A DNA stretch of 64,000 nucleotides from Chitinophaga niastensis (GTDB lineage: Bacteria; Bacteroidota; Bacteroidia; Chitinophagales; Chitinophagaceae): contig NZ_PYAW01000004.1 of assembly GCF_003014755.1 (NCBI RefSeq), positions 496,001 through 560,000 on the forward strand. The letters are read 5' to 3'. The notes under the pieces are model-generated. The model ran no database searches. It was not told the DNA's origin and worked only from the letters and a program-made list of their open reading frames with translations. The translations under genes and the position numbers were made by a program. Shown here piece after piece: positions 8,989 to 17,626 of the stretch; positions within the stretch are counted from its first letter, which is position 1, and each line of letters opens with the position of its first letter.

Positions 8989-10836
8989 TTAGATGGATGT
9001 AATATTGGTGAATATATAATGTTCATCTTTTAAAAAAGCTTTGATCACTTTAGCCCTTTTGCTGCCCATATTTTTGATACGACATTCCCTTGCTGCAGCA
9101 GGTATTACAAAGGTTTCTGCATAGTGATAAATAATAGTTTCTCCGCTGGCAGTGATCACGGAAACAGCTGTACCTTCTACCAGCATGAGGACAAGGCAAT
9201 TATTATTGGTATGGACAATTATTTCATTATCAAATTCCAAACGGTGTATATCGTAAAAGTGAGCCGCATGCGTAGGCAGATGTATGATCTGCCAATCAGT
9301 GCCCTGTTCAATGATAGTGGGTACAGACAGTAACTGACTGGTAACAGCAGCTCCCTGCCTGCTAAAATCCAGGTTATTGAATGCATGCTCAATGCTGATG
9401 GATCTTGGTTTTCCATCAAGCCCGGGACGCAGCCAATCGTACATTTTAAAAGTGAAAATATATGGCGTAGCACTGATCTCCAATACAAGATTATTGCTGC
9501 CTGCACTATGCACCGTGCCATTTGGTATTAAAAACAGATCATGTTTACCGGCACTATGCCGTTGTACATATTGTTCAATATTAACCGGAATGCCGTGATC
9601 CCTGCTGTTCTCCAGCTGATCCCTGAAAGCACCGGCGTCTATCCCTTCCTGGAAACCCAGGTATACTGCAGCATCTTCTTTACAGTCCAGGATATAATAG
9701 GTTTCATCCTGGGTAATGGTTTCACCGAAGTGTTCCCGGATATAGGAGAGGAATGGATGGCATTGAATAGACAGATTGCCGCCATCGAAGGTATCAAGAA
9801 AATCGAACCGTATGGGAAACTCATAGCGGAAAATAGCTGCATGCCGGCCAAGAATATTATTATGCCGGTAAAACATCATCCATTCAAACGGTATTTCCAG
9901 CAAATTACCATCGCTTTCAAACAGTATTCCGTTTTCAGGAACGATCATTTCAAACGACCATGCATAGTTTATTTCTTCCTTATTCAATGCGGAAATATGT
10001 TCCTTCATCCACTGTCCTCCCCAGGCTCCCGCTTCAAACCAGGGGCGCACGCGGAAGGTAGATTGACTGATTTTGTCAATTCCTTCCAGCAGATCAGTAT
10101 TAAAAATCCAGGCAATGGTTTTCCGCCATTGTGTATCTGCCATGATGACTATCCTGTTCAGTAATGTTTGTTTATATTCATTCAGTACTACCCAGTCAAC
10201 AAAATAAAAACGCTTATATATCTCTGCTGCAGCATCACCGGGTTTGCTGCCAAAGTTAGTAACAGCACCGGCACGCATCCTGTATTGCAGTTCATTTTTA
10301 GGGATATCCAGGTATACCACCGGCGCATCCGGATGCGTAAGTGCTGCTCCTGTACCAATAACAATATTAATATCGTAAGCCGGATCAAATGCAAGGGACG
10401 ATAGTTGGCCGGTCTGGAAAAAGGCGGTTATATCCAGTGTACATTTTTTGCCCCAAACATCTCCTTCATTTCCTATAAAGGGAGTAACCAGCTGTTGAAT
10501 GCTGCTCGTATCCTTTTGCAGTGCTTTTGTAAAATGCCATTTAACCTTTAATCCCTGCTTATAAAATTCCTGCTCCAGGGCTTCCTGTACTTCGTCCCAG
10601 CATATTCCAACATAGCCATCTATCAGTACCAGCGCTTGTGTAGCTATCCACCGGGCCAGTGTTGGATAGCCTGTATGTATTTTACCCTGACCAATCGGGT
10701 GCAGGGGATAAATATTATATCCATTTTCTTCCGTTGCTGCTATTTGTGCTGGCAATAATGATTGGGAAGAATTTCGCCAGACCACATTTTGATGATCAGC
10801 CACGTTTAAAGCAAGTTCTTGTATTTTCATATTCAT
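8989..10836 (-). CDS. Class I mannose-6-phosphate isomerase with extra N-terminal kinase-like domain
   Basis: A 615-residue protein, about 300 longer than a short bacterial ManA. The C-terminal part has the zinc ligands of phosphomannose isomerases: Q358 and H360 in IQCHPF, E378 in DETYYIL and H443 in NGTVHSAG, with the 18-residue H-to-E spacing of short ManA proteins. It would interconvert mannose-6-phosphate and fructose-6-phosphate in the cytoplasm. The first ~240 residues resemble a uridine-kinase-like fold, but LIDGYVGICWDEV stands where a P-loop would be and lacks GKS/T, so this half may bind without phosphorylating (inference). It is the first gene of the leftward operon, preceded by a promoter at 11012-11043. 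Confidence 0.85.
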   Translation of the reverse strand: MNMKIQELALNVADHQNVVWRNSSQSLLPAQIAATEENGYNIYPLHPIGQGKIHTGYPTLARWIATQALVLIDGYVGICWDEVQEALEQEFYKQGLKVKWHFTKALQKDTSSIQQLVTPFIGNEGDVWGKKCTLDITAFFQTGQLSSLAFDPAYDINIVIGTGAALTHPDAPVVYLDIPKNELQYRMRAGAVTNFGSKPGDAAAEIYKRFYFVDWVVLNEYKQTLLNRIVIMADTQWRKTIAWIFNTDLLEGIDKISQSTFRVRPWFEAGAWGGQWMKEHISALNKEEINYAWSFEMIVPENGILFESDGNLLEIPFEWMMFYRHNNILGRHAAIFRYEFPIRFDFLDTFDGGNLSIQCHPFLSYIREHFGETITQDETYYILDCKEDAAVYLGFQEGIDAGAFRDQLENSRDHGIPVNIEQYVQRHSAGKHDLFLIPNGTVHSAGSNNLVLEISATPYIFTFKMYDWLRPGLDGKPRSISIEHAFNNLDFSRQGAAVTSQLLSVPTIIEQGTDWQIIHLPTHAAHFYDIHRLEFDNEIIVHTNNNCLVLMLVEGTAVSVITASGETIIYHYAETFVIPAAARECRIKNMGSKRAKVIKAFLKDEHYIFTNITSI

Positions 10837-11003
10837 TTAATTCCTACTCCTGTCTGTTATTTTGTTTTATAGTATCCTGTTTGCTGCAACTGATCAGCAG
10901 CGTTGCTGTTAATACCGGCAGCTATTTTTTTCATTGTTCACGTTCTTGGATGCTGATAGGCCGGCTATAAAAATGGCAAAGATTGTTTCATAACGCAGAA
11001 CTT

Positions 11004-11027
11004 TATATGTACAAACATATGTACATA
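11004..11027. promoter_or_regulatory. Candidate GntR operator overlapping the -7 box
   Basis: TATATGTAC (11004-11012) is followed after AAACA by TATGTACATA (11018-11027), itself a perfect 10-base palindrome. The two ATGTAC-containing units flank and overlap the -7 element of the operon promoter, which is where a repressor would act. Assignment to the divergent GntR protein is inference. Confidence 0.5.
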
Positions 11028-11043
11028 AAACAACTTTTACAAA
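11012..11043 (-). promoter_or_regulatory. Promoter of the mannoside operon (Bacteroidota sigma type)
   Basis: Read on the minus strand this is TTTG (11043-11040), 20 bases, then TATGTTTG (11019-11012), an exact match to the Bacteroidota -33 TTTG / -7 TAnnTTTG consensus with normal spacing. Transcription would start near 11005 and run into the isomerase gene at 10836. Confidence 0.65.
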
Positions 11044-11155
11044 GAATCAGGTAGAATTGTGAAAATAAATACTTATTTGTATCTAAATAATTGATAATGA
11101 ATTTAAAGTAAATTATTATAATTGATATAATTATAATAGTAGTCACTGTATTTTT

Positions 11156-11163
11156 TATATTTG
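11156..11163 (+). promoter_or_regulatory. Possible -7 box of the GntR gene
   Basis: TATATTTG matches TAnnTTTG exactly and lies 70 bases before the GntR start codon. No good TTTG was found at the expected upstream spacing, so this is weaker than the operon promoter. Confidence 0.3.
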
Positions 11164-11232
11164 AACATACATACCTGCACATAAACACCCGTAAATTGTT
11201 TTTTTTGATATTTTTCCACTTGCTTTGCACAT

Positions 11233-11964
11233 ATGAATTTTAGTATTGATCATAAGAATCCTATTCCTCTTCACATTCAGGCAGAAAACCTGTTGCGTAC
11301 AATTATAAACGACCCGCAATATGCGAATGGTAAATTCTTGCCTAATGAAGTACAATTGGCAAAACAATTGGCGATATCCAGATCAACGCTGCGCCAGGCT
11401 TTAAATAAACTGGTTTATGAAGGGTTACTGATCAGGAAGAAAGGGGTAGGAACAAAAGTAGCAGAACCAGCTATTAGTTCGAAATCAAAAAACTGGCTGA
11501 GCTTTACGCAGGAGATGAATGCCAGGGGAATAGTTATAAAAAATTTTGAATTGCATGTTACCTGGGTTACACCAGATGAAGCCGTTGCTAATTTTTTTGA
11601 GATCAGTACATCCAAAAAAGTACTCAAGCTGGAACGGCTCAGGGGCAAGGCGGAAGGGCCCTTTGTTTATTTCATTTCCTATTTTCATCCGAGAGTGGGC
11701 TTAACAGGAGAAGAAGACTTTAAGCGACCGCTATACGATATTCTTGAAAAGGATTACATGATAATTGCCACCATGTCTAAAGAGGAAATTGCTGCTAAGG
11801 CCGTAGATAAATTTATTGCTTCCAAACTGGAAGTGGAACCAGGAAGCCCCATACTTTTCAGAAAACGTTTTGTATTTGACCAGGGTGAACGGCCTATCGA
11901 ATATAATTTGGGATATTACAGAGCTGATAGTTTCGTATATACGGTAGAAAGCAGGAGGGAGTAG
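11233..11964 (+). CDS. GntR/HutC-family transcriptional regulator
   Basis: A 243-residue cytoplasmic regulator. The N-terminal 75 residues form a GntR winged helix (IPLHIQAENLLR at the start, then SRSTLRQALNKL as recognition region and RKKGVGTKV as wing). The remaining ~160 residues match a UTRA ligand-binding domain of the HutC subfamily, which binds sugar phosphates or similar small molecules in many members. It is divergent from the mannoside operon and probably represses it in the absence of an inducer such as mannose-6-phosphate (inference). The start is an ATG at 11233; no other gene follows in the same direction for 650 bases, so it is likely monocistronic. Confidence 0.88.
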   Translation: MNFSIDHKNPIPLHIQAENLLRTIINDPQYANGKFLPNEVQLAKQLAISRSTLRQALNKLVYEGLLIRKKGVGTKVAEPAISSKSKNWLSFTQEMNARGIVIKNFELHVTWVTPDEAVANFFEISTSKKVLKLERLRGKAEGPFVYFISYFHPRVGLTGEEDFKRPLYDILEKDYMIIATMSKEEIAAKAVDKFIASKLEVEPGSPILFRKRFVFDQGERPIEYNLGYYRADSFVYTVESRRE

Positions 11965-12611
11965 TACATTTCCATCATGTATTTTTTAGCTGAATAAATC
12001 AGGTGCATATAGGTTGTAACATGCTATAAATTCCTGTAAATTTTTACAATGGAAAAGTATGGTAATGCGTTCCTGATTTCAGCAGTACAACACATTGTTT
12101 TTAATCAGGAAACATAATTATTTCTGTTCTTTTAATCAGAAATAATATTTGTAAAGATCTGATCTTCTCTGTGATTGCTCCCGGAAATGTAAGTTGTAAT
12201 GCAGATACAGGCTATGGTCCCTTCTGCCAATCGATTTTAAAGCCGTATACAGCAAGCTGAAGACCGTAATAAATATATTCGTATAGGCATCACCGGTATA
12301 TGCTGTATTATTTTTATTTCTCAATAACTTTTCGTAACCTTTGTTTATATCTCCGTTAGTATGGCTGAAATCGATTAAGTGGTTTTTCCTTTCTCTGGAC
12401 CTGTGACCAATTTTCGATATGCTGATTTTAATATAGCCGTTTACGTTCCCCTCAAACTTACTCCAATGGAACACTCAATACGCTGAGGAAAAATTTTATC
12501 GGCACACTCAACCAACCAGACATGTGAATCATGCTATGCATGCGCATTATCAGGAGCCGTTTGCACTCCCTGATGAGGTGTATATTATTCATCTCCCAAA
12601 GAATAATAAAT
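11965..12611. other. 647-base gap without a supported gene
   Basis: AT-rich. An inverted repeat at 12117-12146 is the only clear structure. A leftward GTG-started open frame (12136-12474) has no recognisable features and is not called. Confidence 0.4.
12117..12146. repeat. Inverted repeat downstream of the GntR gene
   Basis: ATTATTTCTG (12117-12126) and CAGAAATAAT (12137-12146) are perfect 10-base arms around a 10-base loop. It may act as a transcription stop for the GntR gene, but the arms are AT-rich and no clean T-tract follows. Confidence 0.35.
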
Positions 12612-15600
12612 ATGAAACCAAATCTAAATGAGCAATATCTACCTCTTATTAGTCCCGGAACGCAACCAAATTATTCCTGTACTTTTTTAGCGATATGCTT
12701 TTCCATTATTTTCCTGCTCTCTTTGTTTTTGCCCACCAGCATCCTGGCACAAAAAACTTTTACAGTTAATATGACAGGTGACGAAAGTGACCCAAACGCG
12801 GGCCAGATTGGTGATGACGGGGTATGTGATGTAGATCTGAATACACCAGGTAACCAATGTACTTTTCGTGCTGCTATAGAAAATCAAAACGGTAACCGCA
12901 ACTTAGGTCAGAATATGATAATTTTTGAAATACCCAATGCACCTGGTTCCGGCAGCATCATTCTCCAAATAGGAAGCACCGGGTTAGGACCATTACCACC
13001 TATTCTTGGATCAGTAATTATCAGTGCCCTGAACAATGACGGCAGACGTATTGAACTGGATGGAACGATGGCCGGAGCCAATGCAATTGGGCTGCAATTG
13101 CTGGGTGGTCAGTGCCAGATTTCATTCTTTATCATCAACAAGTTTTCCTCTCATGGGATTTTTATTTCGGGCACCCCACCTCCGGGTGATGGCAGCCACA
13201 TTATACAGAGCAACTACATCGGTACAGATGGTACAGGCACCATTGCCAAAGGAAATGGCGGAGATGGGATATTTATTGATAATACACCTGGCAACACCAT
13301 TGGCGGTGTCGGTGTGTTAAGGAATATCATTTCCGGCAACACTGGTTATGGTATTAATATTAAAGGGCTTGATTCTACTCAGTTTGGCACCAATGGAGCG
13401 TCAAATAACCTGGCAAAGGGTAATCTTATTGGTCTCGATATCTCGGGGGAGAATGCACTGCCCAATAAAAAAGATGCCGTTATCCTTAATAATGCCCCCA
13501 ACAATACTATCGGAGGAACAAATCCGGGAGAGGGGAATAAAATGGCGGGTGATAGTACCAGTAACGGCGTCACGGTCAAGGGCAGTCTGACAGAAGGGAT
13601 TAAGATATTGGGCAATTTTATCGGAGAAAATAAAACAGGGGTTAAGTTTGCGGTGGGCATCTCGGCCAGTGCAAAGCCAATTACTATTGAAGGGAATTTT
13701 ATTACCAATATTGCGGGAGTAGGTATAGATCTGTTTGCAAACGCAGATGGCAGTTACAATATCCGTAAGAACGGTTTTGAAGGTAATATGAAAATAGGTA
13801 GTAAACTGCGGTTTGCTGATGGCAGCACTATTCAGGTGATGTATCAGGGTAATCTCCATACCGGTAATGGTATGGCCATGGACGTGGTAGAATCGTTCAA
13901 AGGTAAAATCGATTGGGTCGTTGCCGGTGATACTTTGCGGCTGGGACAGGTGGGCTCCAACTTTATCTTTCATGCTGCGGGAAATAAAAATTTCAGCAAC
14001 GGCATATATGATGCTAATACCGGTATTGCCTTTAATTATGTAGCAGACATCCCTGGCGGTGTGCAAATGGCACTCAGGGCCAATGGAGACATATACAGAA
14101 ACAATGGCGCTGAAGGAAGAAAGGGAAGAGTAGTACTGAAAGCGGGAACAGAATTTAGTTATGCTGTCAGCGGTTCATCAGGTGTAAATAATGGAAAAGA
14201 CGGCGACCGGATAGACGTGTTTACCGATGCTAATGCCATTGCTACATTCACATCAACAGATAACAAATTTGCCTTTAATGGAGGCGGGGGAATCCGCTGG
14301 ATCAGTGATGGGAAAAACCTTCTTACAGTCCGTGCCTTTATAGAAAGAGATTTTATTGACAGAAATACGATCACTGGTATTGAAGTCACCAGCTTCTTAA
14401 CAGGAAAGAGTATTCTTAATGATACTGTTACCAACAATGGTGGTCCTGGTATTTTAGTGGACGGCAACACTATTGCGCATATTGAAGGTAACCTCGTCTC
14501 CGGTAATGGCACAGGCATACTGGTGAATGATGCAGCAACAGCCAACATTGTAAGTAATACTGTTACTGCGAATGGAAAAGGCATCGCATTGGGTGGAACC
14601 GGAACAGGTAGTGCCATATCTGCTAATGCCATTTTCAAAAATCTCGGCCTGGGTATTGACCTGGGAAATGACGGGCCTACTCCTAATCATGTAGGCGTAG
14701 TTGCCGGCCCGAATAATTTCCAGAATTTCCCGGTATTAACCAGCGTGAATAATGCAGGCGGAAATACCAACATACAAGGTACTTTAAACAGCACCCATAA
14801 TACTACTTTCAGACTGGAATTCTTTAGAAATGATGCATGCAACCCTACTGGTTTTGGGGAAGGCCAGGCTTTCCTCGATTCTCTTAATGTTACTACAGAT
14901 GCCGGCGGAAATGTTGCTTTTAAAAATGTATTACCTGGTATAACGCTACCTGCCGGTACTGCTGTTACGGCTACAGCTACCGATCCCAATGGCAATACGA
15001 GTGAGTTCAGCGCCTGCCTGCAAGCGGGTAGTGTACCAACAGCTGATCTGGAATTAACCCAACAGGCCGATAAAGCACAGTACACTGTGGGCGGACAGGT
15101 AATATTTACGCTCAGTTTAGTTAATGCGGGACCAGCCAGTACAGGCGGTATTGTGGTAACGGATCTACTGCCGGCTGGTATTACTTTCGGCCATGCAACA
15201 GCATCTGCCGGTACTTATGATAATACCACAGGCAAATGGTTGGTGGGTACTTTAGATAGTAATAAAAAGGCCACATTGATTATTACCGGCATCGTTACGC
15301 AGCCCGGAACAATTACCAATACTGCCGGGGTTACTGCCAGCAACGTTCCGGATCCGGATGTACCCGCAACGGATAATCAAAGCAGTGTTGCTATACAGGT
15401 ACATGTACCAACAGCCGATCTGGAATTGACCCAAAAGGCGGATAAAGTACAGTACACCGTTGGCGGACAGGTAATATTTACCATCAGTTTAGCTAATACA
15501 GGACCAGCAAGTACAGGCGGTATTGTGGTAACAGATCTACTGCCGGCTGGTATTACTTTCAGCCATGCAACAACATCTGCCGGTACTTATGATAATACTA

Positions 15601-16406
15601 CCGGTAAATGGTCGGTGGGCACTTTAGATAGTAGTAAGCAGGCCACATTGATTATTACCGGCATCGTTACGCAGCCCGGAACAATTACCAATACTGCCGG
15701 GGTTACTGCCAGCAACGTTCCTGATCCGGATTCGCCTGCAGTAGATAATCAAAGCAGTGTTTCCATACAGGTAGTTCCGCAATCAGGTATAGCAGAACAA
15801 TACAGACTGCTGATGCTGCAGGTGACCGCATTGGTAAATAGTGGTAAACTTACCTCTCAGGAAGGAGATTTTTTAAATGGGCTCCTGGCACTTTCATTAA
15901 AGCTGGAATCTAAAGGAGAAATAAAACCTGCTATTGCGCTGCTTAAAGTATTCATCATACTGGTGAAGAATGCTACGCATAGAACGCATCTTACAAACGC
16001 CGACCGGAAAGCGCTCATTCGGGCCGCCCAAAAGATCATTGATCAGCTTAAACCAATGGAAGATCATCATCGGAAATGGTGGGAAGATAACAATGATAAT
16101 GGGGAAATGAATATGGAAAGTAGCGGTGGTAAAGTGTTTATGAGCTTCAGCTTAAATGGAAATTATCCTAACCCGTTCAGCAGCTTTACAACCATTTCAT
16201 TTGAACTGGCTGATCAGCACAAGGTTCAATTAAACGTTTATGATGCAAATGGCAGGATGGTTACACGTTTGCTGGATAAAGTTATGCAGCCTGGTATCCA
16301 GACTGTTACCTGGCAAACTCCGGATCTGCCAGCGGGTATTTATATCCTCCAGTTGAAAGTGGATAATTTCACTAAAACATATAAGATGATGCACGTAAAA
16401 CAATAA
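12612..16406 (+). CDS. Large secreted beta-helix protein with two DUF11 repeats and a T9SS sorting domain
   Basis: A 1264-residue protein from the ATG at 12612; in-frame codons upstream do not look like a signal region. A hydrophobic export segment ends near SILAQ (about residue 47). A CSLREA-like segment follows (QCTFRAAIEN near residue 80), then a long region of NTIGG-type and N/G-rich repeats predicted to form a parallel beta-helix. Two DUF11 domains (about residues 808-931 and 932-1055) begin with ADLELTQ. After a short helical linker comes a C-terminal type IX secretion sorting domain starting NYPNPFSSFTT (about 1183). It is therefore probably exported and held at the cell surface. Function is unknown; adhesion or matrix binding is a guess. 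No operon partner is evident. Confidence 0.8.
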   Translation: MKPNLNEQYLPLISPGTQPNYSCTFLAICFSIIFLLSLFLPTSILAQKTFTVNMTGDESDPNAGQIGDDGVCDVDLNTPGNQCTFRAAIENQNGNRNLGQNMIIFEIPNAPGSGSIILQIGSTGLGPLPPILGSVIISALNNDGRRIELDGTMAGANAIGLQLLGGQCQISFFIINKFSSHGIFISGTPPPGDGSHIIQSNYIGTDGTGTIAKGNGGDGIFIDNTPGNTIGGVGVLRNIISGNTGYGINIKGLDSTQFGTNGASNNLAKGNLIGLDISGENALPNKKDAVILNNAPNNTIGGTNPGEGNKMAGDSTSNGVTVKGSLTEGIKILGNFIGENKTGVKFAVGISASAKPITIEGNFITNIAGVGIDLFANADGSYNIRKNGFEGNMKIGSKLRFADGSTIQVMYQGNLHTGNGMAMDVVESFKGKIDWVVAGDTLRLGQVGSNFIFHAAGNKNFSNGIYDANTGIAFNYVADIPGGVQMALRANGDIYRNNGAEGRKGRVVLKAGTEFSYAVSGSSGVNNGKDGDRIDVFTDANAIATFTSTDNKFAFNGGGGIRWISDGKNLLTVRAFIERDFIDRNTITGIEVTSFLTGKSILNDTVTNNGGPGILVDGNTIAHIEGNLVSGNGTGILVNDAATANIVSNTVTANGKGIALGGTGTGSAISANAIFKNLGLGIDLGNDGPTPNHVGVVAGPNNFQNFPVLTSVNNAGGNTNIQGTLNSTHNTTFRLEFFRNDACNPTGFGEGQAFLDSLNVTTDAGGNVAFKNVLPGITLPAGTAVTATATDPNGNTSEFSACLQAGSVPTADLELTQQADKAQYTVGGQVIFTLSLVNAGPASTGGIVVTDLLPAGITFGHATASAGTYDNTTGKWLVGTLDSNKKATLIITGIVTQPGTITNTAGVTASNVPDPDVPATDNQSSVAIQVHVPTADLELTQKADKVQYTVGGQVIFTISLANTGPASTGGIVVTDLLPAGITFSHATTSAGTYDNTTGKWSVGTLDSSKQATLIITGIVTQPGTITNTAGVTASNVPDPDSPAVDNQSSVSIQVVPQSGIAEQYRLLMLQVTALVNSGKLTSQEGDFLNGLLALSLKLESKGEIKPAIALLKVFIILVKNATHRTHLTNADRKALIRAAQKIIDQLKPMEDHHRKWWEDNNDNGEMNMESSGGKVFMSFSLNGNYPNPFSSFTTISFELADQHKVQLNVYDANGRMVTRLLDKVMQPGIQTVTWQTPDLPAGIYILQLKVDNFTKTYKMMHVKQ
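15033..15776 (+). repeat. Tandem 372-base repeat encoding the two DUF11 domains
   Basis: The unit starting at 15033 recurs at 15405 with no net length change (124 codons each). Long stretches are identical, so the duplication is recent or kept alike by gene conversion. Confidence 0.85.
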
Positions 16407-16581
16407 CTAATAGCTGAAACGGACAAATTACTTTCCGGGAGAATAGGTATATTAAAGGTATGCAACCGGTAAAATGCGTCTTGTGTATTCAGCGTAAAAA
16501 AATGCACTTAACCAGTTGAAAGGAAGCACCAACATGTTTACAATGAACATGGTTGAATTATCAAACAATTAAATTAAAAAA

Positions 16582-16815
16582 ATGAAAAAACAGCAATTGA
16601 ATTTTCTACAACTGGATAATGTTAAACTATTGACAAGAAGTCAATTAAAAGATATATTAGGCGGAGCTGCCAGTGGAAGCGGAACTGGAGGATGCTCAGG
16701 TCCGGGGCAGTTTTGTAATTGGATGGATAGCAAGTGCTGCACAGGATTAACATGCTGGTCTACTAATAATCCTTCGAATCCGGATCAGGGGAAGTGCATC
16801 AACCTTCATCCATAG
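16582..16815 (+). CDS. Small double-glycine-leader peptide with knottin-like cysteine pattern
   Basis: A 77-residue peptide. Residues 1-28 look like a bacteriocin-type leader (RSQLKDILGG) ending in Gly-Gly at 27-28, the site cut by C39-peptidase ABC exporters. The remaining 49 residues hold six cysteines with spacing C-6-C-6-CC-4-C-13-C, which falls inside the inhibitor-cystine-knot pattern. The segment before the first cysteine is Gly/Ser-rich. A secreted, disulfide-stabilised peptide (antimicrobial, signalling or protease inhibitor) is inferred. No maturation or export gene is adjacent. It lies 175 bases after the large surface protein and converges with the LytTR regulator. The exact function is unknown. 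Confidence 0.7.
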   Translation: MKKQQLNFLQLDNVKLLTRSQLKDILGGAASGSGTGGCSGPGQFCNWMDSKCCTGLTCWSTNNPSNPDQGKCINLHP

Positions 16816-16876
16816 TAGTTAATGATGCCAATCAGGCGTTGAAAATATTAAGTTTTTTGAACGTAATTAAATTGAC

Positions 16877-16908
16877 AAAGCGCTGGAGGTGGAATCTGGC
16901 GCTTTTTT
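16877..16908 (+). terminator. Rho-independent terminator of the knottin-like peptide gene
   Basis: AAAGCGC (16877-16883) pairs with GCGCTTT (16899-16905) and is followed by more T residues up to 16908. It sits between two convergent genes, 62 bases after the peptide stop. Confidence 0.7.
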
Positions 16909-16921
16909 GTGTTTAGCCTCG

Positions 16922-17626
16922 CTACAAAAACCGTGGCTGAATCAACTCCATAAACGGCGCCCTGAAAGTTTCGCTCAACGGTATACATTTTCCTGCAATG
17001 AAAATATGGTTGTCCTGAATTTTATCAATATGACCGGTGTTCACAATGTAAGAATTGTGTACACGGGTGAAAGGCGGAGAGAGCTGTTCAGTTAATTCTT
17101 TCAGTCGCTTGTAAATCAGTATTTCGCTTTTATTGGTGACTACACGCACATATTCCTTTTCCCCTTCAAAATATAATATCTCCGATAATTTAATCTGATG
17201 CAGTGTTTTACCTGATTTCAAAAAGAGATAGTCGCTATCAGGAATGGTGGCCTCCAACAAACCCTTATGTATAAACGCTGTTTCTATTTTCTGCCTGGCC
17301 GTCAGGAAGCGCTTGAGGGTAATTGGCTTCAGCAGATAATCAATTGTTTGAAAATTATAGCTGGCCAATGCATATTCTGCATATGCTGTGGTGAAAACTA
17401 TCTTTAAATCCGGCGGAAGCAATCCGGCCAGCTCCATACCATCCAGTTTGGGCATATTGATATCCAGGAAGATCACATCTGCTTTATTGTTTTTCAATAT
17501 ATTCAATGCTTCCAACGCATTGTAGCATTTGGCTACCAACTGCCATTCCGTTGTTTGCTGGATATGCAACTCCAGCAAATTCACCGCATTGGGCTCATCA
17601 TCTACTATAATACATTTCAGGTTCAT
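16922..17626 (-). CDS. LytTR-family response regulator
   Basis: A 234-residue two-component regulator. The receiver domain covers about residues 1-120, with acidic D9, D10 and E11, phosphoacceptor D55 in FLDINMPKLDG, and the conserved Lys in LLKPITLKRF. The C-terminal ~100 residues form a LytTR DNA-binding domain (FLKSGKTLHQIKLSEI, then RVHNSYIVN). Its ATG overlaps the kinase stop by 4 bases, so the pair is translationally coupled. Such regulators bind imperfect direct repeats; the target here is unknown, although the convergent peptide gene and surface protein gene are nearby. Confidence 0.92.
   Translation of the reverse strand: MNLKCIIVDDEPNAVNLLELHIQQTTEWQLVAKCYNALEALNILKNNKADVIFLDINMPKLDGMELAGLLPPDLKIVFTTAYAEYALASYNFQTIDYLLKPITLKRFLTARQKIETAFIHKGLLEATIPDSDYLFLKSGKTLHQIKLSEILYFEGEKEYVRVVTNKSEILIYKRLKELTEQLSPPFTRVHNSYIVNTGHIDKIQDNHIFIAGKCIPLSETFRAPFMELIQPRFL

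Larger units (their letters stand above)
10837..11232. other. Divergent control region of the mannoside operon and its regulator
   Basis: A 396-base AT-rich gap between the leftward operon and the rightward GntR gene with no convincing coding sequence. It holds a well-spaced leftward promoter (11012-11043), a repeat of ATGTAC half-sites over its -7 box, and a possible rightward -7 box at 11156. The leftward leader would be about 170 nt. Confidence 0.6.

Noticed and set aside
12136..12474. Leftward 112-codon open frame downstream of the GntR gene
   Set aside because: It starts with GTG, has no recognisable domain or signal, sits in AT-rich DNA and overlaps an inverted repeat; a chance frame is more likely.
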